The notes: generated by a model not told the origin, from the letters alone. DNA of 64,000 nucleotides from Permianibacter fluminis (GCF_013179735.1 NZ_JABMEG010000001.1:3410001-3474000); one strand, 5' to 3'. Shown: positions 34,579 through 42,747, numbered from the stretch's first letter. A program made the numbers and translations.

Positions 34579-34637
34579 GTGGGAGCGGCCTTGGCCGCGA
34601 TTGTCTTACACAGAATCGCGGCCAAGGCCGCTCCTAC
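34579..34637. repeat. REP-like hairpin between hisB and hisH
   Basis: GTGGGAGCGGCCTTGGCCGC (left arm) and its near-perfect reverse complement GCGGCCAAGGCCGCTCCTAC (right arm) surround an 11-nt loop region. Each arm also contains the self-complementary GCGGCCTTGGCCGC core. Related copies lie at 38985, 44945 and 63664. It lies inside the his operon, where it could stabilise upstream mRNA. Confidence 0.85.
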
Positions 34638-34654
34638 AAAGACAGGAAAGTGCA

Positions 34655-35245
34655 ATGACCAGCAGTAATTCGCGCATCGGCATCATCGACACCGGCGCTG
34701 GCAATCTTGCCAGCTTGCAGGCGGCGGTCGAGCGCGCCGGTCGCATCGCCGTGCGGCTGAAAACCCCGCAACTCGATGGCATCGATCAGTTGATCATCCC
34801 TGGCCAGGGCCGGTTCGGTCCGGTCATGCAGACACTGGAAGAGCGGCAATGGCTGCCGGCTCTGAGCAGCTGGTTCAAAAATGATCAACCGCTGCTCGGC
34901 ATCTGTGTTGGCCTGCAGGTGCTGTTCGATGCCAGTGAAGAAGATCCGGGTGTTCGTGGTCTCGGTTTTCTGCGCGGTGAAGTGCGGCGCCTGCACAGTC
35001 CCAAGCAGCCGATGATGGGCTGGGCGCCGGTGGTATTCGACAGCGGCAACGATGAACCGAACGGTGATGCCTATTTCGTCAACAGCTTTGTCGTGCCGAG
35101 CGCACAGGAGGCCATTGCATGGACCCAATACGGCGAACGCTTTTGCGCCGTCGTGCGCGTCGGCACCTGGACAGCTTGTCAGTTTCATCCGGAAAAATCC
35201 GGCGCCTACGGCGCGACGCTGCTCGATCGCTGGCTGGTGAAATGA
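34655..35245 (+). CDS. hisH: Imidazole glycerol phosphate synthase, glutaminase subunit
   Basis: Class I glutamine amidotransferase that supplies ammonia to HisF (step 5). The 196-residue protein starts at ATG 34655 (MTSSNSRIGIIDTGAGNL) behind ACAGGAAAG. Catalytic cysteine in GICVGLQVLFDAS and the His/Glu pair in CQFHPEKSG. Its stop overlaps hisF (ATGA), consistent with the two subunits being made in equal amounts. Confidence 0.96.
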   Translation: MTSSNSRIGIIDTGAGNLASLQAAVERAGRIAVRLKTPQLDGIDQLIIPGQGRFGPVMQTLEERQWLPALSSWFKNDQPLLGICVGLQVLFDASEEDPGVRGLGFLRGEVRRLHSPKQPMMGWAPVVFDSGNDEPNGDAYFVNSFVVPSAQEAIAWTQYGERFCAVVRVGTWTACQFHPEKSGAYGATLLDRWLVK

Positions 35246-36033
35246 TGATGAGCGACACCACCAATACCACCAGCAACACCCTGCGCAAACGCATCCTGCC
35301 CTGCCTCGACATGCGCGATGGTCGAGTCGTCAAAGGCGTGAAATTTGTCGGTCTGCAGGATCTGGGAGACCCGGTTGAACTGGCGCTGCGCTACGAACAG
35401 CAGGGTGCTGACGAGATCGTGTTGCTTGACATCAGCGCCAGCCCCGAGGGCCGCAAAACCCAACTCGATGTGATTGGCCGCGTTGCCGGCAACCTGTCGA
35501 TTCCGTTCACGGTCGGCGGCGGCATCCGGGTGCTGGACGATATCTGGGCTTTGCTCGATGCCGGTGCCGACAAGGTTTCGATCAATTCGGCGGCGCTTAA
35601 CCAGCCTGGCCTCATCGACGCGGCCAGCCAGCAATTCGGCAGCCAGTGCATTGTCGTGGCGATCGATTTCTTGCTGGCTCCCGACTCTTTGTACGAAGTG
35701 GTCAGCCATGGCGGCCGCACCCGCACCGGTCGCAATACCCGCGACTGGGCACGTGAAGCGGTGCAGCGCGGCGCCGGCGAACTGCTGCTGACCTGCATCG
35801 ATCGCGATGGCACCGGTGAAGGTTTTGAGCTTGGTCTGACCGGCGAATTGGCGCGCACCCTATCGGTGCCGGTTGTCGCGTCCGGTGGTGCGCGTACCGC
35901 GCAGCATTTTGTTGAAGCATTTGAACAGGGAATTGATGCCGGACTGGCGGCGGGCATTTTTCACAGGAATGAACTGTCGATTCCTGAGTTGAAGCTCGCG
36001 CTGCAGCGAGCTGGTGTGGACGTACGTATTTGA
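35242..36033 (+). CDS. hisF: Imidazole glycerol phosphate synthase, cyclase subunit
   Basis: TIM-barrel enzyme that forms imidazole glycerol phosphate and AICAR from PRFAR and ammonia. Catalytic aspartates are in ILPCLDMRDGRVVKGVKF and VVAIDF; phosphate-binding glycines in VGGGIRVLDD and ASGGART. About 263 residues from ATG 35242, which overlaps the hisH stop; ATGs at 35245 is out of frame and 35248 would drop two residues. It precedes hisA, the reverse of the enteric order, and is separated from it by a MITE-like element. Confidence 0.95.
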   Translation: MMMSDTTNTTSNTLRKRILPCLDMRDGRVVKGVKFVGLQDLGDPVELALRYEQQGADEIVLLDISASPEGRKTQLDVIGRVAGNLSIPFTVGGGIRVLDDIWALLDAGADKVSINSAALNQPGLIDAASQQFGSQCIVVAIDFLLAPDSLYEVVSHGGRTRTGRNTRDWAREAVQRGAGELLLTCIDRDGTGEGFELGLTGELARTLSVPVVASGGARTAQHFVEAFEQGIDAGLAAGIFHRNELSIPELKLALQRAGVDVRI

Positions 36034-36039
36034 TTCTAA

Positions 36040-36238
36040 CTCCCCTCCTTGTCAAGGGCGCAGCGGGGAGTAAAAGCAGTGCCAATGCACTGCTTTCCCG
36101 CGTAGCGCCACATGCTCTGCATGTGGCCGGGCGGGGTTAGGGGGGGGTGCTCGCTAACGCAACCACTCCCAGCCAATAGCTAACGAAGTTGCAAACTGAG
36201 CTTAACCACCCCCTGCCCCTCCTTGACAAGGAGGGGAG
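36040..36238. mobile_element. MITE-like element with 18-bp perfect terminal inverted repeats
   Basis: CTCCCCTCCTTGTCAAGG at 36040-36057 is the exact reverse complement of 36221-36238. Inside are two perfect hairpins, AAAGCAGTGC/GCACTGCTTT and GCCACATGC/GCATGTGGC, and the right end itself folds (CCCCTCCTTG/CAAGGAGGGG). No open reading frame of note. I see no clear target-site duplication. It lies between hisF and the hisA-IE fusion, so it is transcribed with the operon. Confidence 0.75.
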
Positions 36239-36262
36239 GAAAACGAAATACGAGAACCGAAC

Positions 36263-37492
36263 ATGCTGATTCCCAGTATTGATCTGTACAACGGCCAGGC
36301 CGTGCAATGGCGCCAGGGCAAGGAAAAAGTACTGGCGCGCGATGATGTCCGAGAACTGCTGGCCGAGTTCTCGCTGTTCGGCGAAGTCGCGCTTATCGAT
36401 CTCAATGCCGCGCTCGGCGAGGGCGACAACAAGGCGCTGATCAAGGAACTGCTGAAGCTGGCGCCCTGCCGGGTCGGCGGCGGCATCCGCGATCTCGACA
36501 CCGCGCGCGAATATCTGAAAGCCGGCGCCAGCAAGATCATTCTCGGCACCGCTGCTCGCGCCGACTGGGTCAGCAAACTACCGCGCGATGCGCTGGTATT
36601 TGCCATTGATGCGAATGGCGACGAATGGGTGACCAAGGGCTGGCGCGAAGGCACTGGAGAGAAAGTGCTGGATCTGATTCCACAGCTCGCCGCGCGCTGC
36701 AGCGAGTTTCTGTACACCCAGGTGCAGAAGGAAGGCATGCTGCAAGGCATTGATGAGCCGCGCGTGCGTGCTGTAGTGAAAGCCTCGCCGGTGCCGGTAA
36801 CCATTGCCGGTGGCATCACCACGCTTGACGACATCCGTTTGCTGCGCGAGCTCGGCGCCAACGGCCAGATCGGCATGGCGATTTATACCGGCAAATTCAC
36901 GCTGGTGGATGCTCTGCTCGCCTCCATTGATTTCAGCAAGCAGCCATTGATTCCGACCATCGTGCAGGATGAAACCAGCAACGAAGTGCTGATGCTGGCC
37001 TACAGCAACGCCGACTCGCTGCGCGTCGCGCTGCAGGACCGCGCCGGCGTGTACTGGAGTCGCTCACGGCGATCGTTGTGGCGCAAAGGCGAAACCAGCG
37101 GCCACGTGCAACAACTGGTGCGAGTGGATTTTGATTGCGATGGCGACAGCCTGCTGTTCCGCGTTCGGCAAACCGATCAGGCCTGTCACCTGAACCGCTG
37201 GAGCTGCTTCCCGGCCCAGCGCCAGCGCTTCACGCTGGCAACGCTGGACAGCGTGCTGGCCGCGCGGCAATCCACGCCGAAACCGGGCTCGTACACTGCC
37301 GAGCTGTATGCCAGCGCTGATCTCCGCGCAGAGAAACTGCGCGAAGAAGCGGAAGAACTGATCGAGGCCGAGGCGCCGGAACATGTGCGCTGGGAAGCAG
37401 CGGATTTGCTCTACTTTGCGCTGGTCAATGCGCGGGCGAAAGGCGTGTCGTTGGCGGAGATTGAAAATGAGTTGCGCAGTCGGCATGCGTGA
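36263..37492 (+). CDS. hisA: Trifunctional fusion: HisA isomerase + HisI cyclohydrolase + HisE pyrophosphohydrolase
   Basis: A 409-residue protein combining steps 4, 3 and 2 of histidine synthesis. Residues about 1-225 are a divergent HisA barrel (PSIDLYNGQAVQWRQGKEKV with catalytic Asp 7; CRVGGGIRDLDTAREYL; AIDANGDEW; TIAGGITTLDDI). Residues about 229-325 are HisI (IVQDETSNEVLMLAYSN, YWSRSRRSLWRKGETSGH, and the zinc ligands in DCDGDS and QACHLNRWSCF). Residues about 340-409 are HisE (AEKLREEAEELIEAEA, RWEAADLLYFALV). HisI-HisE fusions are common; adding HisA in front is not, as far as I know. The frame is continuous with no stop between domains. Confidence 0.93.
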   Translation: MLIPSIDLYNGQAVQWRQGKEKVLARDDVRELLAEFSLFGEVALIDLNAALGEGDNKALIKELLKLAPCRVGGGIRDLDTAREYLKAGASKIILGTAARADWVSKLPRDALVFAIDANGDEWVTKGWREGTGEKVLDLIPQLAARCSEFLYTQVQKEGMLQGIDEPRVRAVVKASPVPVTIAGGITTLDDIRLLRELGANGQIGMAIYTGKFTLVDALLASIDFSKQPLIPTIVQDETSNEVLMLAYSNADSLRVALQDRAGVYWSRSRRSLWRKGETSGHVQQLVRVDFDCDGDSLLFRVRQTDQACHLNRWSCFPAQRQRFTLATLDSVLAARQSTPKPGSYTAELYASADLRAEKLREEAEELIEAEAPEHVRWEAADLLYFALVNARAKGVSLAEIENELRSRHA

Positions 37493-37555
37493 TTGGTAAC
37501 ACAGAATCGATGCGATAAACGACTTGGTTTGAATGCTGAGATAGCTGGGCGATAA

Positions 37556-37637
37556 GCCCCCACCCCAGCCCTCCCCCTCGCAGGGGAGGGAGCTGGGTTG
37601 CTCCTCCCCCTGCAAAGGGGCAGGCTGGGAGGGGGTG
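37556..37637. repeat. GC-rich intergenic inverted repeat between hisA-IE and hisD
   Basis: CCCCCACCCCAGCCCTCCCC at the left and AGGCTGGGAGGGGGTG at the right form imperfect ends; an inner hairpin CCCTCCCC/GGGGAGGG and a second CCTCCCCCTGCAAAGGGG lie within. It resembles widespread CCCTCCC-type intergenic elements and may be related to the element at 36040. The 186-bp gap has no gene. Confidence 0.6.
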
Positions 37638-37678
37638 ATTGACGCCCCGCGTGTTCAGCAAAATCGGAACCCAACACC

Positions 37679-38884
37679 GTGATTTACACCACCCAAAACT
37701 GGCAACGCCCAATCCTGAGCGACAACGCTGACATTAGCCGCCGGGTCGCCGATCTGCTGCGCACCATCGAAACCGATGGCGATGCCGCGATCATCGCGGC
37801 ATCGCAGAAGTTCGACGGCTTCGCGCCCGAGATCATCACACTGCAACCGTTCGACAGCTACGGCCTCGCACCGGAACTGGCCGCCGCCATCCGCACCGCC
37901 GCGCACCGCATCGAGCGGTTTGCCCGCGCCCAGCGCGCGGCGTTTACCGATATCGAGTTTGAAGATGAATACGGTCGCTACGGTCACCGTGCCGTGCCAT
38001 TGGAACGTATCGCCGCTTATGTCCCGGGTGGTCGCTTTCCGCTGATTTCCACCGCGTTGATGACGCTGATCCCGGCTCGCGTCGCTGGCGTTGCCGAACG
38101 GGTGGCGCTGTCGCCGTCGGTGAATCCAGCGCTGCTCGCTGCGGCGAGTCTGGCTGGTGCAACGCGCTTTGTCCGCATCGGTGGCGCGCAAGCCATTGCG
38201 GCCGCGACATTCGGCAGCCAATGGTCACCGGCGGTCGACATGATCGTCGGGCCCGGCAATGCCTATGTTGCGGAAGCGAAAGCACAGTTGCAGACGCACG
38301 TGCGCATCGACACGGTCGCAGGGCCGAGCGAAGTGCTGATTCTGGCTGACGGCAATGCCCCCATCAGCTGGTTGATCGAAGACGCCATCGCACAAAGTGA
38401 GCACGGCCCGGATGCGCTGGCAGTGATTGTCGCCAGCGTTCGGGAATGGCTGACACGCGCCGAACAGGCCTTGCTGGCCAATGCCGACGGCGCCGCGCTG
38501 TTTGCGCGCCAGCAGATACAACTGGTGCTGGCGAACGACAGCAACGATGCCGCCGCGTTCAGTAACCGCTTTGCGCCGGAACACCTGATGCTGTGTGATG
38601 CGGCAATTGCACCAAACCAGCTGCGCCACTACGGCGCCATGTTTATCGGCGCGCGCAGTCCGGTCGCGCTCGGTGATTATCTGTCCGGCCCGAATCACAC
38701 CCTGCCAACGGCGGGCGCCGCTCGGCGCAGCAGCGGCTTGTCGGTGCTGGATTTTCTGCGCGTGCAGACAGTGCAAACCATCGCGAAGGGTCTACCGCTT
38801 TATCAAGCTGCGACGGTGCTGGCTGATGCGGAAGGATTGGTGCATCACGCGGAGAGCTTGCGTTTGCGGACAAAGGCGGAGTAG
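37679..38884 (+). CDS. hisD: Histidinol dehydrogenase
   Basis: Last step(s) of the pathway: two NAD-dependent oxidations of histidinol to histidine. The 401-residue protein (a little shorter than the E. coli 434) begins with GTG and has the family blocks YVPGGRFPLISTALMTLIP, VGPGNAYVAEAK, DTVAGPSEVLILAD, the zinc/catalytic IAQSEHGPDALA, NRFAPEHLML, and LSGPNHTLPTAG. Here it is the last gene of the operon rather than second after hisG as in enterics. Confidence 0.95.
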   Translation: MIYTTQNWQRPILSDNADISRRVADLLRTIETDGDAAIIAASQKFDGFAPEIITLQPFDSYGLAPELAAAIRTAAHRIERFARAQRAAFTDIEFEDEYGRYGHRAVPLERIAAYVPGGRFPLISTALMTLIPARVAGVAERVALSPSVNPALLAAASLAGATRFVRIGGAQAIAAATFGSQWSPAVDMIVGPGNAYVAEAKAQLQTHVRIDTVAGPSEVLILADGNAPISWLIEDAIAQSEHGPDALAVIVASVREWLTRAEQALLANADGAALFARQQIQLVLANDSNDAAAFSNRFAPEHLMLCDAAIAPNQLRHYGAMFIGARSPVALGDYLSGPNHTLPTAGAARRSSGLSVLDFLRVQTVQTIAKGLPLYQAATVLADAEGLVHHAESLRLRTKAE

Positions 38885-38916
38885 CGAATAGCAAGTGGAT
38901 TAAGCGAAGACCGATC

Positions 38917-38939
38917 CCCTCCCCCTTGACGGGGGAGGG
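38917..38939. repeat. Hairpin repeat after hisD
   Basis: CCCTCCCCC-TTGAC-GGGGGAGGG, a perfect 9-bp stem 32 bp after the hisD stop, followed by TTAGGAAGAGGGTG. It looks like a fragment of the CCCTCCC-type intergenic element. No T-tract, so not a standard terminator. Confidence 0.6.
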
Positions 38940-38984
38940 TTAGGAAGAGGGTGAAGCGGGTTTCATCTGCGGCATCTACTTGTT

Positions 38985-39045
38985 GTAGGAGCGGCCTTGG
39001 CCGCGATTCTTTTCAACCGGGAATCGCGGCCAAGGCCGCTCCTAC
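38985..39045. repeat. REP-like hairpin downstream of the his operon
   Basis: GTAGGAGCGGCCTTGGCCGC and its exact reverse complement GCGGCCAAGGCCGCTCCTAC, with AATCG extensions, flank a short loop. Same family as 34579. It lies between hisD and the convergent universal stress protein gene. Confidence 0.85.
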
Positions 39046-39100
39046 GAAATGAACACGAAGTCTGCTCTCATCCGTCCCGCAAACGGATGAGCTGAGAGTG

Positions 39101-39562
39101 TCAGTGTTTCTTCTCTTCCCGGTAAACCAACACCGGAATCGCGCAGTGGGTCAGTACTTTCTGGGTTTCCGAGCCGAGCAGCAAAGCCGACACACCGCGA
39201 CGGCCGTGCGAGGCCATGAATATCAGATCGCAGCCCTGCTTCTTCGCCGCAGCGATGATGCCCTGCCAGGGTGAATCGGAAATATCGCTGAAGCCGTCGC
39301 TGCTGACACCCGCCTGCTGCGCCAGCGTCGCGGCTCGCGCCAGCAACAACTTGGATTCCTGGGCGCGGGCTTCGGCAAACAACTGCTGGGCACCGGCATC
39401 GATGATGACGCCTTCGCCGGCGATCACCGGCGGCACAAATGCCGGCTGGGCATGGTAGAAGCTGATCCGCGCGGCCGCTTCCTTGGCAAAGGCCAGCGCG
39501 CGCTGCACAGTGGCTTGCGACATGTCGGAACCGTCAATCGGCACCAGAATATGCTTGAACAT
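39101..39562 (-). CDS. Universal stress protein (UspA family)
   Basis: A 153-residue single-domain Usp. FKHILVPIDGSDMSQATVQRALAF is the standard N-terminus, and the ATP-binding loop G-2x-G-9x-G(S/T) is visible as ASHGRRGVSALLLGSETQKVL. Start ATG 39562 (MFKHILVPID) is preceded by GGGAGAGC; an in-frame start at 39595 would add eleven unrelated residues. A near-perfect FNR/ANR box lies 63 bp upstream, so induction under oxygen limitation is likely. Confidence 0.92.
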   Translation of the reverse strand: MFKHILVPIDGSDMSQATVQRALAFAKEAAARISFYHAQPAFVPPVIAGEGVIIDAGAQQLFAEARAQESKLLLARAATLAQQAGVSSDGFSDISDSPWQGIIAAAKKQGCDLIFMASHGRRGVSALLLGSETQKVLTHCAIPVLVYREEKKH

Positions 39563-39624
39563 GGCTGCTCTCCCTCTTCTTGCGGACCGGATCAAGTTTT
39601 ACGCCTGTTGTCCGCTTGCTGCAG

Positions 39625-39638
39625 CTGATTTGGATCAA
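39625..39638 (-). promoter_or_regulatory. FNR/ANR-type binding site upstream of the universal stress protein gene
   Basis: On the minus strand the sequence is TTGATCCAAATCAG, nine of ten matches to TTGAT-N4-ATCAA. Its centre is about 69 bp from the start codon, and a possible -10 (TAAAAC at 39602-39597) lies where an FNR class II promoter would need it. Usp genes are frequent FNR/ANR targets in gammaproteobacteria. Confidence 0.6.
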
Positions 39639-39745
39639 ATCGGCGGCAGGTTACCGGCAGGCTGATGGTGAATAGACTGGGCGCAGACCGTTTAGCGACA
39701 CCGACCGCGCTACCAGCACCAGCACGGGCGCAACGCAGGGATGCC

Positions 39746-40252
39746 TCAATCCCTGCCAATCAGCGTCGACCTCCGCTCCATCAAAACCGTGTCCTGCCAG
39801 ACGCCATCGCGCTGGGCGATGCGTTCACGATAGCCCACTTCACGAAAGCCGCAGCGGGCATGTAGGGCAATACTGGCGGTATTGCGCCGATTGATGGTGC
39901 CCTGCAGGGTCCAGAAACCCGCCGCCTCCGACGCCGTCACAAGGGCGCTCAGCAATTGCTGACCAACACCTTGGCCTTGCGCCGCGCTGGCAACATAAAC
40001 ACTGAGTTCGGCCGCGCCGCGATAACAGGCCCGCGCAGAAATGGCTGACAACACGGCCCAACCAACGACCTGCCCCGCCCTTTCGGCGACCAGCCGTGGT
40101 GCCGGCAAGAAGCGTTGGTTGAAACCGGCCCAATCCGGACACTCGGTTTCGAAGGTGGCGATGCCGGTTGCTATACCTTCGGCAAAAATGGTCAACACGC
40201 AATCTTTATCGAACTCTTTCAGCACACGAATAGAAATTTTGGACTGATGCAT
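39746..40252 (-). CDS. GNAT-family N-acetyltransferase, phosphinothricin-acetyltransferase-like
   Basis: A 168-residue acetyltransferase. The acetyl-CoA loop is AAQGQGVGQQLLSALV (R/Q-x-x-G-x-G/A motif), preceded by ELSVYVAS. IATGIATFETECPDW near the start and GYRERIAQRDGVWQDTVLMER near the end are typical of the PAT/YncA (MnaT) group, which acetylates phosphinothricin, methionine sulfoximine or related amino acids. The true substrate is unknown. Confidence 0.88.
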   Translation of the reverse strand: MHQSKISIRVLKEFDKDCVLTIFAEGIATGIATFETECPDWAGFNQRFLPAPRLVAERAGQVVGWAVLSAISARACYRGAAELSVYVASAAQGQGVGQQLLSALVTASEAAGFWTLQGTINRRNTASIALHARCGFREVGYRERIAQRDGVWQDTVLMERRSTLIGRD

Positions 40253-40282
40253 TGCCTTCTACTTTTAAAAAAATGCGCCAAT

Positions 40283-40594
40283 TTAAGGCTCGTATACCAC
40301 CTCAAATTCAGAGCCTAGTTCCTCTTGCAGCCTACGCACCATTGCCCTCGCGGCAGCATCGAAGGAACGAAACTCCTCGTCACGCCAAGGACTCGGACCA
40401 GACGGATTGCCCCAGTCCAGAGCGGTATCGTGCCACACCGACATCGCATCCAAATCAGCTTTGGTTAGTTGCGATAGGCCGATATCGCCCTCTATCGGCC
40501 CCAAATTGAATTTAGCTCTTGCCGCATCATTCCCACACCAGAGGCACCCACCTCCCCACTCAAAAAAAAGGCGGACGCTGTAGATTTTCGTCAC
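40283..40594 (-). CDS. Small cytoplasmic hypothetical protein
   Basis: A 103-residue soluble protein starting with GTG at 40594 (MTKIYSVRLFFEWGGGCLWC). It contains GGGCLWCGNDAARAKFNLG, MSVWHDTALDWGNPSGPSPW and ends EFEVVYEP. Tryptophan-rich; the two close cysteines could bind metal but lack a second pair. I think similar proteins occur in actinobacteria but cannot name a family. It lies 26 bp after the 708-residue gene on the same strand, so they may be co-transcribed. A longer in-frame start exists upstream but would overlap the neighbour antisense to nothing meaningful. Confidence 0.6.
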   Translation of the reverse strand: MTKIYSVRLFFEWGGGCLWCGNDAARAKFNLGPIEGDIGLSQLTKADLDAMSVWHDTALDWGNPSGPSPWRDEEFRSFDAAARAMVRRLQEELGSEFEVVYEP

Positions 40595-40620
40595 AGGAAG
40601 CGTTCCGGCATCACATCGTC

Positions 40621-42747
40621 TCAATGAAGACCAAGCCAGAGTTGCAATATACCTTTGTACCAAAGCATCCCCGCCGCGATAACCAGCAACAGCAGCACAT
40701 ACCACGGCCACATCGTCCGCTTCTCGGCATAGGGGTCGGTCAGTGCTCGCTCGGAGCCGGCAGGCAATACGGCGATGCTGGTGAGCGCGGTGCCGAACGG
40801 AATATTGATCTTGGCCATGGTGTTTACGGCCCAGCCATTGGCATCGAGAATCGGGCCGAGATTGCGCTGGCGCAGCTTGAACCAGGCCATGATCATCGAC
40901 GGGCCGGAAATCAGCAGCAGCACCCCGGCAAAGGCCAGTGGCATTTGCCACCAGCTCAGCGACATGAATCCGCTGACCACTGCCGCAAACGCCGTTCCGA
41001 TGGCACCGATGGCCAAACCAATAGCAGCAAAAATACCGGCGAATTTGGCGACATCGAATGGCGCCGGTGCTGCCGGCTTTTCGCCGGAGGTCACCTTGCC
41101 GGTGGCTTCGGTGACACCAGCTGCCGATTTCTCTTCAATGGCCTTGTCTTTGGAGGCGGCAAATTTTTGCGCCTGCTCCGAGATCATCCGGGCAACGCGG
41201 CGGTACGGCGTGAAGAACGCTTCACGCACGCTGATCGGATTCTCGACAATCTTGGTGACCGTCGCGTCCCAGTCATTGCCGGCGCGGTCGTAGTAAATGC
41301 CATTGCGGCCGACCATCAGGTTGCCGGCATCACCGGCAGTCACGGCCGCCACCACCGTGATTTTCTCGCCGGTAGCTTTGCGCAGGCAATCGCAGTACAG
41401 CAAATAGGCACGCGACAAACCGGCCAACGCGCCGTGTTTGCCGGCATCGTTGACGCGGACCACCAGATCGCAACTGCGACCATCGAGATAGAGCGTGCCG
41501 TTCTGAAAGACGGCTTTATCTTTACGAGCAAAGAAGTCACGAAAGTTGACGAAGTTGTTCAGCAGCACGCGCAGGTAGCGCTGGTAGCGCACCAGTTTGT
41601 CGACGGCAACAATGCCGCTGGCTTCAGCCTTGTGCGCAAGATCATCGGCGATTAACGCGGTCAGGGCGGCGATTGCCGGGCTGCTCAGAATCGCCTGCAG
41701 CCGTTCGCGACCCAAAGCGGAAACGGCGCTGCTCGGCTGCTTTGCCTGCCAGTCCAGATACGGCTGCAGCGCAGCTTTCAGGGTTTCCCATTGGGCTTTG
41801 CTGAGCACGCTGGCGTTGCTGGTCAGGCGATCAATGGCGGGACGCAAGGCATCCAGCTCCGCCTGCCAGGCCGGGTTGATGCCGCCGGTCAACGGCAAGG
41901 CGCGACCGGGCTCGATGCGCGCCAGCGGTAAACTTTCGGACGCAGCTCTGTCGGTATTCAGCAATTGACTACCGATGGCCGCCAGCTCGGCTTCACTGCC
42001 GTTGAGGGCCTGCACGGCACGGGCATCGTAACTGGCGAGATCACAGCGAACGAAATAGTCATCAATCTTGGCACGCACAGCAGTGAGCGCCGCCGACAAC
42101 GCGGCGGTCTGCTCGCCAAACGGCAATTGCTCGGCACCGAGACCAGCAGCCCAAGTAACGTAAGCGTTGGCATCGGCAACAAACGCATCGAGCTTGGCCT
42201 GAGTGATGCCGGGTGCACCGCTGCGATCCGTTTCGGCGCCGTGGCAACTGATGATGTCGGCGATCAGCTGTTTGACCTCGGCATCGTTGCTCAATTCGGC
42301 TGGGACGATGCCATCACCATTGGCGCGATTGGCCGGAAATATCCTGGCCAGATCGGCGGTGTCTTCGACCCGCAACGAAGCTTCGCTGCGACCGAGATTG
42401 GTCAGCATTTCCCGCGCTGATGCCAGCAGCTTGACGCCTTCTTCACTGGCGTCGTTGATGGCGCTGAGCGGCAAGGCCTCGCCCTGCAGCAAAACTTCCG
42501 GCTGCTTGAGCATGGCCAAGGCCCATTTCACCGCGGCCAGAATTTCCGGTACACGGACCCGGCCATCGCCATCCAGATCGATATAGGCCAACGTGCGGGC
42601 ATCAAACTCCAGCCCCTGGGTCGGGCAAGCCAGTGCCGCCCACAATTTTTGATCGAGTGTGGCGAGCTGTTGCCAATCGCTGATGCGATCGAGCCGGACC
42701 TGATCAAAGCCGCCGGAACGGAAGAATTGCCATTGATGTGAGCTCAT
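40621..42747 (-). CDS. Large hypothetical membrane-anchored protein with an EF-hand-like loop
   Basis: A 708-residue protein starting at ATG 42747 (MSSHQWQFFRSGGFDQVRL). An EF-hand-like calcium loop, DLDGDGRVRVPE, is at about residue 60. The long middle (80-560) is largely alpha-helical without a recognised domain; a segment IYYDRAGNDWDATVTKIVENPISVREAFF precedes two hydrophobic helices (about 600-640) and there is a third helix near the C-terminus (about 675-695, WPWYVLLLLVIAAGML). No signal peptide, so most of the protein is probably cytoplasmic. Function unknown. Confidence 0.8.
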   Translation of the reverse strand: MSSHQWQFFRSGGFDQVRLDRISDWQQLATLDQKLWAALACPTQGLEFDARTLAYIDLDGDGRVRVPEILAAVKWALAMLKQPEVLLQGEALPLSAINDASEEGVKLLASAREMLTNLGRSEASLRVEDTADLARIFPANRANGDGIVPAELSNDAEVKQLIADIISCHGAETDRSGAPGITQAKLDAFVADANAYVTWAAGLGAEQLPFGEQTAALSAALTAVRAKIDDYFVRCDLASYDARAVQALNGSEAELAAIGSQLLNTDRAASESLPLARIEPGRALPLTGGINPAWQAELDALRPAIDRLTSNASVLSKAQWETLKAALQPYLDWQAKQPSSAVSALGRERLQAILSSPAIAALTALIADDLAHKAEASGIVAVDKLVRYQRYLRVLLNNFVNFRDFFARKDKAVFQNGTLYLDGRSCDLVVRVNDAGKHGALAGLSRAYLLYCDCLRKATGEKITVVAAVTAGDAGNLMVGRNGIYYDRAGNDWDATVTKIVENPISVREAFFTPYRRVARMISEQAQKFAASKDKAIEEKSAAGVTEATGKVTSGEKPAAPAPFDVAKFAGIFAAIGLAIGAIGTAFAAVVSGFMSLSWWQMPLAFAGVLLLISGPSMIMAWFKLRQRNLGPILDANGWAVNTMAKINIPFGTALTSIAVLPAGSERALTDPYAEKRTMWPWYVLLLLVIAAGMLWYKGILQLWLGLH

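Noticed and set aside
40595..40951. N-terminal extension of the 103-residue protein to 222 codons
   Set aside because: The extra part is antisense to the 3' end of the 708-residue gene region in another frame and has no coding character; the GTG at 40594 fits better.
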